Assembly (NCBI GenBank): GCA_028583605.1
Contig: CM053329.1
Location: 8,494,001-8,558,000 of the forward strand
DNA: 64,000 nt
Direction: 5' to 3'
From: Dastarcus helophoroides
Taxonomy: Eukaryota > Arthropoda > Insecta > Coleoptera > Bothrideridae
The position numbers and the translations under genes are program-made. Positions 1 through 10,225 of the stretch are shown piece after piece; position 1 is the first letter of the stretch, and the number at the start of each line of letters is the position of its first letter. Below the pieces are notes generated by a model that did no database searches, was not told where the DNA came from, and worked only from the letters and a program-made list of their open reading frames with translations.

Positions 1-40
1 TAGCAGTTTTTGTATATGACAATTAATTTAAGGATTCTCT

Positions 41-84
41 GTCCCCTAGTACCGGACACAAAAGCTCCCCTAATATCGGACAAT
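41..84. repeat. left terminus with two subterminal transposase-site-like repeats
   Basis: Two near-copies of one motif in the same orientation: CTAGTACCGGACA (46-58) and CTAATATCGGACA (69-81). The outer one forms the terminal inverted repeat; the inner one is a subterminal copy. These are probably transposase binding sites (inference from position and repetition). Confidence 0.7.
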
Positions 85-127
85 AAAAAAACAATTTTTT
101 CATGAAATATTACAAAGAGATATCGAA

Positions 128-1961
128 ATGGAGAAGACGAAAAAGAAAGGAAAATGGGACCAAAGTAATTTACAAACTGCGATAAACAATATTTTGACAA
201 AAAAAAAATGAGTTTGAGAGAAGCTTCATTGCGTTATAATATTCCAAAAAGCACCTTACATGATAAAATATCGTCATTAAACCGTGGACAAGAAGTGTCG
301 TTGCAATCAAAGTTAGGTAGATTCACTAATACCTTCACACCAAAATACGAAGAACTCTTAGTGCAGCATGTAAAAGATTTATCTAATAGGTGTCTGCCGT
401 TAACAAAACAGGAATTTTTGAAGTTGGCTTACGATTTGGCTGAGGCTTTGAAGATCCCTCATCGCTTTAATAAAGAGAAAGGAGCTGCTGGTAAACACTT
501 TTACTACGATTTCATGCAGAGACATCAGGACGTATCGCTGAGATCACCAGAGTCAACAAGCATAATGAGGGCTGTGGGGTTTAACAAACCCCAAGTTGAT
601 CTCTTTTTTAATAATCTTGACAGAATGATGACACAATTCAAATTTCCACCTTCGAAAATTTATAACTGTGACGAAACTGGAGTCAGCTGCGTACAAAAAC
701 ACCAAAAGGTACTTGCTCCAAAAGCTGTTCGACAAGTAGGAAAGCTCACTTCTGCTGAGAGGGGCAAAAATATTACAGTCTTATTTTGCATGAGTGCCAA
801 CTGGCCATTTCATTCCGCCTTTCTTTGTCTTTCCTAGGCAAAGAATGAATGATCGGCTCATGATAAATGCTCCAGCCGAAAGCGTAGGCGAGCCCAGCCA
901 AAAGGCTGGATGAATAGTGATATTTTTCTTTAATGGCTACAATTATTCAAGAAACACTCTTGTCCGACAAAAGAGAGCCCTGCGCTGATACTTCTGGATG
1001 GACATTGTAGTCGCAAGACATTAGCAGTCATCAATTTTTGCCGAGAAAACGATATTCATTTGATAAGCTCGGCACCACACACTACCCACAAACTACAGCC
1101 GCTAGACAGAACGTTTATGAAACCATTTAAAGATGCCTACAACCAACGTTGCGATGCGTGGATAAGAGCAAATGCTGGATCTCGAATAACTGACTACGAT
1201 ATTGCCGGTCTCGTCAGTGAAGCATTTACAAAAGTAGCTCGTCTAGAAATTGCAGTGTCCGGCTTCAAATACACAGGAATTCAGCCATTCAATAGAGATA
1301 TATTTTCTGATCTGGATTATTTACCTGCCGATATGACCAACATTCCGTTAGAAGACCCACAAACATCCTCAAACGCACCAGGTACTAGCAAAGAAGTTCC
1401 TGTTTCCTCCAGTGACTTAACTGAAGCTGGCAGCTCGTCGACGAACTGCGATTTAGAGCAGTCCATTAATATGGACACACAAGGACCCTCAGAGGCTTCT
1501 AAACAATCTACATTCGAAAAAAATATCAACAGTCTCAAGCCATTGACTAACCTTGATCCAGATGTAGTCCAAGTTATCCATAATTTGTCACCATTGCCGG
1601 ATGCTGCAAAAAAACGATCGCTTGCTCGAAAGCGTACAAAATTCTTGTAGAGGAGAAAGAAAATGAAAAAAACGTTAACGAGAAAAATAAAGCAGTGGGA
1701 AATAAATTTAGGACAGCAATGAAAGAGAAAGGGAAACAGACCAAAGGAGTAAAAGCCAAAGGGAATAGCGGAAATAAAGCAAAGAAAAAGACATCGTTGG
1801 CTGAAACATCTGACACGAGAACTATTGGAGTAGTTTGCTTAGAGGATCACAATGAAGACTGGATACAGTGCTCCAGCTGCCGTGGATGGGCACATGAAGC
1901 ATGTGCAGATATCCCTGAATGTTCAGAATGCTACATATGCGATCGATGTACAATAAGTTGA
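128..1961 (+). pseudogene. Psq-DDE-PHD transposase relic
   Basis: Cut-and-paste transposase of the pogo/Tigger (jerky/CENP-B-like) group, broken. The ATG at 128 opens a Psq-like helix-turn-helix (W-x-L-x-x-A-I) that is cut by a slip in the A-run near 200. The frame continues from about 208 with the YNIPKSTL part of that domain. The first catalytic aspartate is in NCDETGV (about 670). Further frame changes occur near 805, 900 and 930. The second aspartate is in LLDGHCSRK (about 990-1015) and the third in LQPLD (about 1095), with 35 residues between them. Another shift near 1640 leads to a C-terminal PHD-like zinc finger (CSSCRGWAHEAC ... CDRC, 1835-1955). At least five frame breaks make an active protein impossible. 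No intron is needed. Confidence 0.85.
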
Positions 1962-1964
1962 AGA

Positions 1965-2207
1965 TGTCCGGTACTAAGGGTTTGAAGTAAAGTCCGTCCG
2001 GTACTAGGTGCCATTTGCTGAGATTTATTTTTTTACTGTCAAAGTTTGATTTAAGATTGTTCTTATGTTTAAGCAGAGTTATAAGTTTTGTTAATTTAAT
2101 TTGATTTTATATTTTGTTATTAAAATAATTTCATTATTAAAGCTTAATTTGTTGAAAACAGTTTTTTTTTATTGTTTAAATACCCTAAGTGTCCGTCACT
2201 AGGGGAC
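1965..2207. repeat. right terminus with three subterminal repeats
   Basis: Three inverted copies of the left-end motif: TGTCCGGTACTAAGGG at 1965-1980, GTCCGGTACTAGG at about 1996-2008, and the outermost GTCCGTCACTAGGGGAC at 2191-2207. The first follows directly after the transposase stop codon. The intervening 2010-2190 is AT-rich and carries nothing else recognisable. Confidence 0.7.
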
Positions 2208-2351
2208 TTCCCCCTATATGTTAAATAAGGGCAGTTTTATCTAGGATAAAAGCCAAAGAAATTTAAACAATTTAATATAGTTTCATTTAAATTTGTAAAT
2301 GTTAAATCATTAAGGTACCCAATGAGCGCTATCAAAAGTTTTCAGATAAGG

Positions 2352-2918
2352 TAGTGTTTGCCAACCGGTGTGTCGCGATACACTACATTAATGTGTCGCC
2401 GGAAACTCCCAGGTTTCCAAATTATGAGATATAAGGTAACAAAAATTTACAAATATATATTATTACTTTATTTTTGGTCGATAAAACTTGTAGGAGATCA
2501 TGGGGGGAGGGACGTTATTTTGTTTTGGTTGTCAACAAGTTACAGTAGACTCCCGCTAAAGTTGTGCTCACTGGACTGAATCCACCGTTAAAGTTGCTAC
2601 TCCCCGTTATCCCTACCATTGTCGAAAAATATATATGTTTTATTGCTCCTTGTGAGGTTGAGTGGGTTACTTAAAAGTGGCGCTAAACCTGGGGAGTCTA
2701 ATTCGTTGTTCGAAAGTTAGAGTGGGGGAATATCCGCGCAGCCTCAGCGATCGTATCCTGTCAACTTTTTATCGAGCGGACAACTTTAACGGGCGCAACT
2801 TTAGCGGGAGTCGACTGTATTGAGCACTAATGAGATTATGAGAACGATTAATCTGCATCGCCCTTTCCTACATATTACCAAAAGTGTGTCGCTTTAAAAT
2901 AAAAGTTGGGAAACACTG
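2352..2918. mobile_element. non-autonomous hAT-type element with 8-bp duplication
   Basis: The left end reads TAGTGTTTGCCAACC and the right end is the inverse of CAGTGTTTCCCAACTT. It is flanked on both sides by the identical 8-mer AGATAAGG (2344-2351 and 2919-2926), the target-site duplication length of hAT elements. A second palindromic motif (TGTGTCGC) follows just inside each end. It has no coding capacity. A separate TA-flanked MITE is nested at 2543-2817. Confidence 0.8.
2543..2817. mobile_element. MITE with TA duplication, Tc1/mariner-pogo superfamily type
   Basis: A 275-bp element with inverted ends of about 25 bp. The left begins CAGTAGACTCCCGCTAAAG and the inverse of the right begins CAGTCGACTCCCGCTAAAG. 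It is flanked by TA at 2541-2542 and 2818-2819. CAGTNGACTC ends with a TA duplication are usual for pogo/Tigger-related MITEs. A truncated second copy of the same family lies at about 50790-50929. Confidence 0.85.
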
Positions 2919-3071
2919 AGATAAGGAAAGTTATAAGAAGTGAGAATTTAAGATAAAACATAAATTTCAATTGAACATTAATTTCTGTGACAATTTTTGG
3001 ATACAGCTTAACTTTTGCCTAACGCTATCATGTTTTCACACATTGAGTTTACGTAGCATTGAACTTCATCT

Positions 3072-3327
3072 GACCTCGAACTCATGTGATATTAAACTCA
3101 CTTGACCTCGGGATAAAGTGACGTTAAACTCACGCGAACTTAAATCAACGTCTCCTTGAGCTAGCATGAACTTGAATTTTAATAAACTTGAGTTTACGCG
3201 ACCTTAAACACACTAGACCTTGAAAACACGTGACTTTCAGATAACCTAATCCTGAACTCATATAACCTTGAGCCAACACTACTCTGATATAACGCAATTC
3301 TGACCCAATGTGACCTTAAAGACAGAT
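3072..3327. repeat. sixteen-unit degenerate 16-bp tandem repeat
   Basis: Read in blocks of 16 from position 3072, this 256-bp segment divides into exactly sixteen units related to GACCTTGAACTCACGT, without a single insertion or deletion. Unit 1 is GACCTCGAACTCATGT, unit 10 is GACCTTGAAAACACGT and unit 16 is GACCTTAAAGACAGAT. Weaker similarity extends left to about 3045 and right to about 3343. The join of two units gives CACGTGACCTTGA, so an E-box-like CACGTG and a TGACCTTGA (nuclear-receptor half-site type) recur at a fixed phase. Function is unknown. Confidence 0.85.
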
Positions 3328-3639
3328 GAATATATGAAGAGCCCAAATACTATCCATTTAACGTGTGTGATCGAGTTATTCAATTGATATGCATCAGAGT
3401 CATTGCAAGTTAATGCACCTGCAAACATTGTGTTTCGAACTGATTTTCATTGCCATTTTTCAGTTAATTTTACTTTGTTCTTTTTTAATACCAATGTCAT
3501 TTTGAATCAAAAATGAAGTTTTTCTGTTTTCAATTGATTTACTAAGTGGTCCGCAATTTCCCGATTTTTTAAAATCGCTAATGCACCATTTTTGCGCCGA
3601 TTGATATAACTCGTATAATTTCGATCGAACTGCTGCCAG

Positions 3640-4846
3640 ATAACAACGCTTCAACCGGCGATCTACTGTGAGATATGTTACTCATATCTGTAACTTAGCT
3701 ATGAAAAAACATGGCGAGGTTAGGATTGGGGCATTGTACATCTCAAAGGCCTTCGGCAGAGTCTGGCACCGATTCTCTTCTCGCAAAATTAACATCCTAT
3801 GGTCTTCCTTCTATACTTTGTCATTTGATATCCAATTTTCTCGCCGACAGATTATTCAGGCCGTCATCGATGGCATCTCATCCGAGACATTCGCGGTTAA
3901 TGCAGGGATAGTCTCAAGGGGTCTGTCGCATCTCCTACTCTGTTTCTGTTACACATAAACGATCTCTTAGCTTCAACTTCCAATCCAATGTACAGTTATG
4001 CAGATGATAGTAGCCTGATGTCATCTTTTTTCTCCGGCAAACCATTATCCGTCGCTGCTTCAGATCAACTAAGGAAACATCAGATACAGATGATTAATCG
4101 GGATCTCGAAATCATTCTGAAATAAAGTAAAAAGATCTAGTTGACTTCAATGCCTCAAAAACTCAGACCGCGGTTTTTTCTAAGAAAACATCAAGAGATA
4201 ATGCAACAAACATACTCATGGACGGTAAAATTCTCCCGATGGAATTTAATCTATCTATCCTAGGAGTGAATGCGAGCACTTACTTCTCTTGGGACGATCA
4301 TGTGCTCGCAATTGGCAGATCCTCCTCTCAGAAGCTAGGCTTTCTTTTTGGAGCTAAGGAGTACTTCACATCTCATAAGCTACTCACACTATACAAAGTT
4401 TAAGTTAGGCCAATACTCAAGTTTGGAGTTCAGCCCCAAAGCACACTTTAGCTCTTTTGAATTCAATTCAAAAAAGAGCAATTCGCCTAATTGATGACGA
4501 AAGTTTGACTGATTCTCTCGCAACACAAGAGCACAGGCGGATGGTTGGTGATTTATCTCTTTTCTACAAGTTCTTCATCGGAGATGCTCACGGAAACGAA
4601 TTGAGTTGAGTGAGATTTTTGAGGCATACAAGACAGTCGGAGACAGCAAATTCCTGTGAGGTCCATCTTAGCACAGTGAAAACTTCTGTCTACGATGACT
4701 CTTTTTTCTATAGAACTTCCAAGCTATGGAACTCCTTGTCGAAAGAAATTTTCTCCAAAAATTGCAACCTATCCTTGTTTAAGAAGGCAGTTCATGGCCA
4801 TCTATCCTTGTTTCCGCATCCTACTTATGGTGATTTAAAAGCATAA
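3640..4846 (+). pseudogene. Jockey-like LINE, reverse transcriptase 3' part, broken
   Basis: Relic of a non-LTR retrotransposon ORF2. The order of motifs follows the Jockey group: a helix before the palm (YVTHICNLAMKKHGEV, about 3670), a catalytic block degraded from the usual LDISKAFDRVWH to LYISKAFGRVWH (about 3735), the YADDS active-site block (about 3995), the ILGVNAS thumb block (4255-4280), and the C-terminal FFYRTSKLWNSLSKEIF segment with a FKKAVHGHLSLFP end (4700-4815). Several frameshifts and stops separate these pieces. There is no poly(A) tail. A related fragment lies on the other strand at 20280-21160. Confidence 0.85.
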
Positions 4847-4849
4847 TAG

Positions 4850-5750
4850 GGCTATCCTTTGCAAGTGAATTGAACATTTAAAAAACTCAAAGAGAGGTTA
4901 TTTCCCGTAGTATAAATTCAAGTCTGAAAATTTTTAAAAAAGGTTATTTTTGCCAGTTTTGAGTCAAAATAAAAATACGATCTGCATTATCACATCCCAT
5001 TCTTTACACGTTTTTGTCTTTTAGGCATAACCTATTGATTGCGCAGCTTTGCCTTATCCAGCAATGTTGAAGGTCAATGACAGTCTGAAAAAGAGTTTTA
5101 ATTTTGATTTCAGCCCAAATCTTCCTGCAAAAGATGTTTAGTCGTGTTTTCGTATCTTATTATTTGTTGCTTTTCGGTATCTTGTAACATTAGGGATGTT
5201 GTGACTGAGGCCCCCTCGATATGTAACCCTTATCGGAGCCAACAATTTTATCCGTGGCAGTCCATGTGATAGTGTTGGAATTAATTTTGTATTGCAACTC
5301 CCAAACTTGTTGAGAACCCCCCAGATCTCTGAATTACTCAGTTGTCGTTTAATAATGGTAGACATGGGCCAGTTGGATTTAGACTATTGCTTACTTGGTT
5401 TATCCAGTACCTCTCCACGATTCCAAAAAAATTAATTAATTAAAGTCATAAAAGTTTTCCTATCAGTTTGGATGTGCGAAATTCAGAAAATCAAATAACC
5501 TAATTAATTTTACATACCGGTCACTGGTTCTATCATTATGATAAATATTGAAACCAGTCTATGCGATACCTGTACCTATATTTAAGTATTTTGCAGGTTT
5601 CCTAACTTTGATAATAAATAAATAATAAACTAATCGTATTTGAGAGACGTCTGCCACTGCAGGTGACTTTTGTTATCTTATATTTTTTATGTAAATGGCT
5701 TTTTGTAGCAAGTATACTTTATTTTATTTGTATTTATGCCTCTTATAATT
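4850..5750. other. intergenic, nothing recognised
   Basis: AT-rich sequence between the LINE relic and the 3' end of the first gustatory receptor gene. No coding similarity, repeat or RNA gene is recognisable. The receptor's 3' UTR and polyadenylation site should lie in the right part, just left of 5751. Confidence 0.4.
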
Positions 5751-5939
5751 TTAGATAAACTTTGAGTATAAATAAATATATCTTGTCAGTGATATTAAAT
5801 TTATTTGATTCGAAGTTTTATAAAAGGACATTATCACTTTAATTGCAGTTTCAGCTTGATTAAGTTTTAATGTAGCTAGCTGCTCTTTTTCTCTAAATTG
5901 AATCAGGTACACCAAGTGGGTTATAACACCAACAACCAT
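5751..5939 (-). CDS. gustatory receptor GR-1, exon 4 (C-terminus)
   Basis: Last coding exon of the receptor that starts at 12862. The acceptor TTATTTTCAG directly precedes 5939 on the minus strand. The frame reads MVVGVITHLVYLIQF, an excellent fit to the last transmembrane segment and the C-terminal GR signature TYhhhhhQF, with His in place of Tyr. After QF the frame stays open for about 44 residues, a longer tail than usual. The corresponding exon of GR-2 stops 9 codons after QF, so the native stop may have been lost here. Confidence 0.85.
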   Translation of the reverse strand: MVVGVITHLVYLIQFREKEQLATLKLNQAETAIKVIMSFYKTSNQINLISLTRYIYLYSKFI

Positions 5940-6634
5940 CTGAAAATAAATTTTGGCCTATTAGTAATCTTATTTAGTTTACATGCCAAATGTAATTGAT
6001 ATCTACTAAATATCTAATTAATAATTTTATTTGCTTGTTACCAAAATGAACTGTTATCACCATAGTTACTATACTAGTAATATTTAATCGAATACGTTTG
6101 ATTTGAGACTGTGGCAGGCATAGATATTCTTTTGCAACAGTTGAATATGATCGTCGCGTTCTCATCAACCCCCTGTGTACAAACTTCCACTTTTTTAATT
6201 AAAATAACATTTTTTTATAAATGCTTGATGGTTTTAGTGGTTTTTGATTTAGAGCACTGAAACTAAACGCTGTGGCATATGATTAAGTCCAAAGAAGCGT
6301 TGCCATCTTTTGTGTCATAAATGTCGAGATAGGCGCCTTCTTTATTCTAGAAATTTAGAACTTCGAGAGAGAGCCGGTGATTGCTAAATGAAACATTTTT
6401 AGAAGTTTTATTTTTTGTTTCTTGGTTTAAATAACTATTTTTAAAAATTTAAATTAAAAATTCAAATTTTGAAAAAAAATCGAACTTAAGAAAAACATGT
6501 CGAAATTTAAAAATAATAGTAAAAAGCGCATCTTGAATTCTTTTTTGTAAATAACACAACAGTTAACTTTTTGAACAAAACATATAAAGTTTCATAAATA
6601 TTCTAAAGGAATAATAATGAAAAGAGCAACTTAC

Positions 6635-6724
6635 TGAAAATATTACATTATATTCCGCTGAAAATGAACTACAAGTTGTAAACTTTAATCTGTCTAATTT
6701 TATTCTCAGTAAAAATGATTCCAT
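6635..6724 (-). CDS. gustatory receptor GR-1, exon 3
   Basis: A 90-bp phase-0 exon between acceptor GATTTCAG (above 6724) and donor GTAAGT (below 6635). It encodes 30 residues including LKFTTCSSFSAEYNVIFS, the insect GR block before the last membrane segment (usual form FTACGFFxLD). Exon 3 of GR-2 has the same length and phase and aligns without gaps. Intron 3 to exon 4 is 695 bp. Confidence 0.88.
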
Positions 6725-6798
6725 CTGAAATCAAAACAATTTCATTGTAGGTATTTAAACGTCTAGTATATCATGTTGATAAGTAAATAATATTTTAC

Positions 6799-6870
6799 CT
6801 GCTTGTATGGTAAATTGTTCCTTCCGATTTTGTGTTGCAACTCTAATATAACATCTATTGTTTTTTCAAA
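6799..6870 (-). CDS. gustatory receptor GR-1, exon 2
   Basis: A 72-bp phase-0 exon (24 codons) between acceptor TTTGTTTCAG and donor GTAAAATAT. It encodes an intracellular-loop segment ending NNLPYKQ. GR-2 exon 2 has the same length and ends YYIPYKQ. It is followed by a 74-bp intron. It is too short for ordinary ORF detection and was found by the splice signals and the paralogue. Confidence 0.87.
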
Positions 6871-7329
6871 CTGAAACAAATTCTATTGATAAACAAATAA
6901 TTAATTCTAGCATATTGAAATGTTTTATTAAACAAACACTTCGTGCAAAACATTTTTTGTTGCTGTTTGCCCTTCTGCTAATTTTTGGTAAATATTTTTA
7001 CATGGGCGATGTGCAATGCACTTTTGTTTGCAAAACGCTATCGTGTTTATACAGTATTGGAAAGTATACATTGCCACCAAGTAAATTATTAGACATCAAT
7101 GAGGATCGACATCAATAATCAAAATAGACGTTATTTTACTATTTCAAGTTCCACAGAGAGGCATTCTTATCATTTAAAGATCACGCCTCTTCGACACAAC
7201 TGATAACAGTAGTAAGTACTTTACTTGATTATTAAAAGTGAAGATCGCCTTTACGGCAAACAATTTTTACAACAATAGCCGAATATATTTTCTTTTGAGT
7301 ACAGTTAAATATTTATCGATGCTGCTTAT

Positions 7330-7623
7330 GAAAAATTGTCCAATTATAGAACTACCAGTATCTACAGTTGGTTGAATATACAAGTGCATGTTTACCTTGG
7401 ATTAATTCCGAACTCTCTGATAGTCGTGATGTCCAAGGCAAAAAAAAAAGGATTCGTTTGCAAAGCGCACACGGTCTTAAATATTTTCGGCATCAGCATT
7501 TTTTCTCTTAGACTCACAAAGCTCAAAATGTTTTGTAAAGTTCGCCAGGAAATATCTATATTTTACAACACTTGTATCCATTTCTTTTTAAAATATTCTG
7601 CATTGGTATCTATTGCACATTAA
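7330..7623 (-). pseudogene. Tc1/mariner-type transposase relic (copy A)
   Basis: A heavily decayed stretch inside GR-1 intron 1. It is recognisable mainly because it shares with 15200-15500 a long run of matches (for example CTCAAAATGTTT and a CCATTTC-TTTTTAA-TATTC block at the same spacing). On the minus strand the pieces KRNGYKC and a later FFF-W segment resemble insect Tc1/mariner-group transposases. There is no intact frame. The superfamily call is tentative. Confidence 0.35.
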
Positions 7624-7846
7624 ATAAGTTTAGTTAGTTAGGAATTATATAGACATTTTGTATTCAGACAATGCTCTTTACATCTTTATTTCTTTTTGAA
7701 TATTTTTTCGTGGCCCATGCAAACTTTCCAATACTATAATGAGGTCTAAAATCTGTATGAAATATTAAAATTGAATCAATCTCTGAAATATTGCAGAAAT
7801 TTGTTACGTTGCATATGTGGTTATTGCTTGAAATACATTATTATAT

Positions 7847-8194
7847 TGTTGCGCGTTATCGGTTCGAAATGATTATTAGGCGTGAATTATAACCACTTTA
7901 TTTCTAAATCGAACTCGGAACACTACAACTGAATAATTATCTTACTTCTAACTACTAACTCACTAACTAACTTTACTGACTTCTTACTGACTGACTCGGG
8001 GGAAAGGCGACCGCTTTATATAGTTTCGCTTTCTGGTTCCAGAAAAATCCCGCAGTTAAAGCTTATCGTTTACCGAAATTTCTGGAACGCTAATCTGCCA
8101 TTTTTTTCGATTTATTATCCAGCCTCTTTCCCTTATCAGATCTTTCTAGAAAATTTTCTTATGTACTAAGTTCTATAATTTACATTTCGTTACA
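7847..8194 (-). repeat. gypsy 3' LTR (348 bp)
   Basis: Downstream LTR in the element's orientation. It is preceded on the minus strand by a polypurine tract AAGGGGGAGGCAA at 8195-8207, the usual plus-strand primer site. The plus-strand end TGTTGCGCGTTATCGGTT matches the other LTR exactly. It retains the TATATAG segment missing from the 5' LTR. Confidence 0.9.
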
Positions 8195-8207
8195 TTGCCT
8201 CCCCCTT
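8195..8207 (-). other. polypurine tract of the gypsy element
   Basis: On the minus strand a purine run AAGGGGGAGGCAA directly abuts the 3' LTR. This is the position and composition expected for the plus-strand primer of reverse transcription. Confidence 0.75.
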
Positions 8208-8224
8208 AAGACTGGTTGTCCCGA

Positions 8225-9094
8225 TCAGTTCCAATCAGTCACTTTGCCATTATATTTGCACAGTCTGTTGAGATGTACCACTTTTATTTTAGTCCTGGGG
8301 ATATGCTGGATCCTGTAAACCAAGTCGTTGATCCTCTTAAGTACTTTGTACCTGCCCTTCCCAAGATGGTGTAAACCTTGGCAAAACTTCTTTTCTTCGC
8401 TGAGGGTTGTGTAGCCATGCCAATTCGCCCTCACCGAAACCACCATGGTTGGCGTTCACGTCATATCTTGTCTTTATCCGATCCGTCGCCAAGTTAATCT
8501 TCTCCGCACCAAGGCATGAGTCTCCAATATAGCTTCCCCCAAGTCGTCTACGAAACCCATCGTCTTCTTGGGGGTCTCCCTTGGTGATCCAAATACCAAG
8601 TCATACAGAAGCCGCAGTTCCCTTCCGAAGATCACTTTTGCCGGAGTCTGACCCGTAGTTTCATGAGTTGCCGCGCGATAGGCCATTAGAAACAGTGGCA
8701 GATGTCGATCCCAGTCTGTCTGATGCGTAGAAACGACTTTCGAAAGATGTTCCTCTAAGGTCCTGTTAAATCTTTCCACCATTCCATTAGACTGTAGATA
8801 AAGAGGTTTTGTCCGAGTTTTCTTTATTCCAAGAAGACGGGACACCTTTTGGAAGACCCCCGATTGGAAGTTCCTACCTTGGTCCGAGTGTAGTTCCAAG
8901 GGAACACCAAATCGACAGATAAAGTTGTCCACAAGAACCTTTGCGATTGTGGTAGCTTTCTGGTTCGAAATGGCGTTAGCTCCAGGCCATTTACTGAAAT
9001 AATCCATGGCTACCAGGATGTATTGGTTTCCATTGTTTGATTTTGAAAATTGTCCCGCCACATCAACTGCAATTCCCTCAAATGGAGCTCCCAC
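8225..9094 (-). pseudogene. gypsy integrase core and C-terminal domain
   Basis: Integrase part of pol. The 9094-8474 frame encodes the retroviral-type core: the first catalytic aspartate in the IAVDVAG block, the second in HSDQGRNF and the glutamate in NGMVERFNRT, all in the usual order and spacing. It is followed by DRHLPLFLMAYRAATHETTG. After a frame break, the 8446-8225 frame continues with the C-terminal domain (GLHHLGKGRYKVLKRINDLVYRIQ). It ends 30 bp before the 3' LTR. The core residues are preserved but the surrounding pol is broken. Confidence 0.9.
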
Positions 9095-10225
9095 ATTATA
9101 CTACTTCAGGGCACTTTTGGTTCTTGTTCGAGGACCCTTGGATGCAGCGTAGGTGACACATTTTCAACATCACCGCTCGACGTCCTTCCTGCAGTTAACC
9201 CAATAGAAACGTTTTCGAATCTTCTCTAGGGTCTTGTTCATCCCTTAATGTCCACCAGAGGTCCCATTGTGCACCTTCCACAAGACTTGTGGAATTTTCT
9301 CCTGAGGCATCATCAACTGCAAGTTGACGCGCTTTCCATCCGCGCTTTCCCATACCCTCTTCAGCACTCCGTCCTCTACCTGGAGGGATTTCCATTGATC
9401 CCACAAATTCTTTAGAGCTATACTTTTGTTGGGAACTTCTTGCCATTCAGGTCTATCTCCAGCTTCTTTCCATTCCAATATGGGTCCGATATCAGCGTCG
9501 CTCTTCTGTAGATCTCGAAGACCTTCAACAGTCCATCCGTCTTCTTGCTGGGCAGACATGACCCTTATATCCACCATGTCCTTATGGTCCTCAACTCGTC
9601 TGAAGCATTTGCAATCCCCACAAGGTCTGCTGGACAAAGCGTCAGCGTTGTCATGCTGTCGTCCCGGTCAATGATGCACCTTAAAGTAATAGTGTTGGAG
9701 CCTTTCTAACCATCTAGCCGTCTGCTCCTCTGCCTTCTTCATTAGGAGTAACCAAGCAAGGGCTGAATGATCTGTTCTGATGAGGAATTGCTGCCCATAC
9801 AAGTACTTGTGGTAGTATTCCACGGCCTTCACTATCGCAAAAAGTTCCTTTCTGGTGGTACAGTAATTCCTCTTTGGCTTCTTCAGGATCTTGCTGTAAT
9901 ATTCGACGACTCTTCTTTACCATCTTGAACTTGGAACAGCACAGCCCCAATGCCGACGTTGCTGGCATCAGTACTTAACACGAACTTTCCATTTTGCTGA
10001 GGATAAGCCAAGATAGGGCTTGTGCACAAGGCGGAATTCAGTTTTCGGAAAGCGGTATCACAATCATTCGTTCCGTTAGCCGGTGTAATGGCGCAGCGAT
10101 GTTGGCGAAACATTTTACCAATCTTCTGTAATAGGTGCATAACCCCAGGAAACTCCTCAGTTTATGTTTATCTTTGTATCCTGGCCAGTCACGGATTGCT
10201 TGAGTATTGCGTGCCACAGTAATCT
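9095..10225 (-). pseudogene. gypsy pol middle: RT thumb, RNase H, linker, frameshifted
   Basis: Successive fragments on the minus strand. The RT thumb and connection (LRSFLGLCTYYRRLVKCF) come first, at about 10160-10110. RNase H follows, with its first acidic residue in STDASNVGIGAVLFQ (about 9980-9935) and the LIRTDHSALAWL block (about 9785-9750). Next comes ALSSRPCGDCK (9640), then a linker carrying a degraded H2C2 zinc-binding region near 9180-9100. At least four frame changes are needed. The RT fingers and palm are missing between this and the gag-protease part. Confidence 0.85.

Larger units (their letters stand above)
41..2207 (+). mobile_element. pogo/Tigger-like DNA transposon, decayed
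   Basis: A DNA transposon bounded by 17-bp terminal inverted repeats: GTCCCCTAGTACCGGAC at 41-57, and its near-exact reverse complement at 2191-2207 (two mismatches). It carries one transposase-derived coding relic reading rightwards. Further copies of the core TACCGGAC or TCCGGTA lie just inside both ends, as expected of transposase binding sites. The flanks show no clean TA duplication directly at these repeats, so the true outer ends may lie a few bases further out. The superfamily call rests on the Psq-type helix-turn-helix, the DDE core and the C-terminal PHD-like finger of the coding region. Confidence 0.85.

Noticed and set aside
6858..7118. 86-codon open frame on the plus strand
   Set aside because: It overlaps exon 2 of GR-1 on the opposite strand and intron sequence, has no family resemblance, and is explained by chance in AT-rich DNA.
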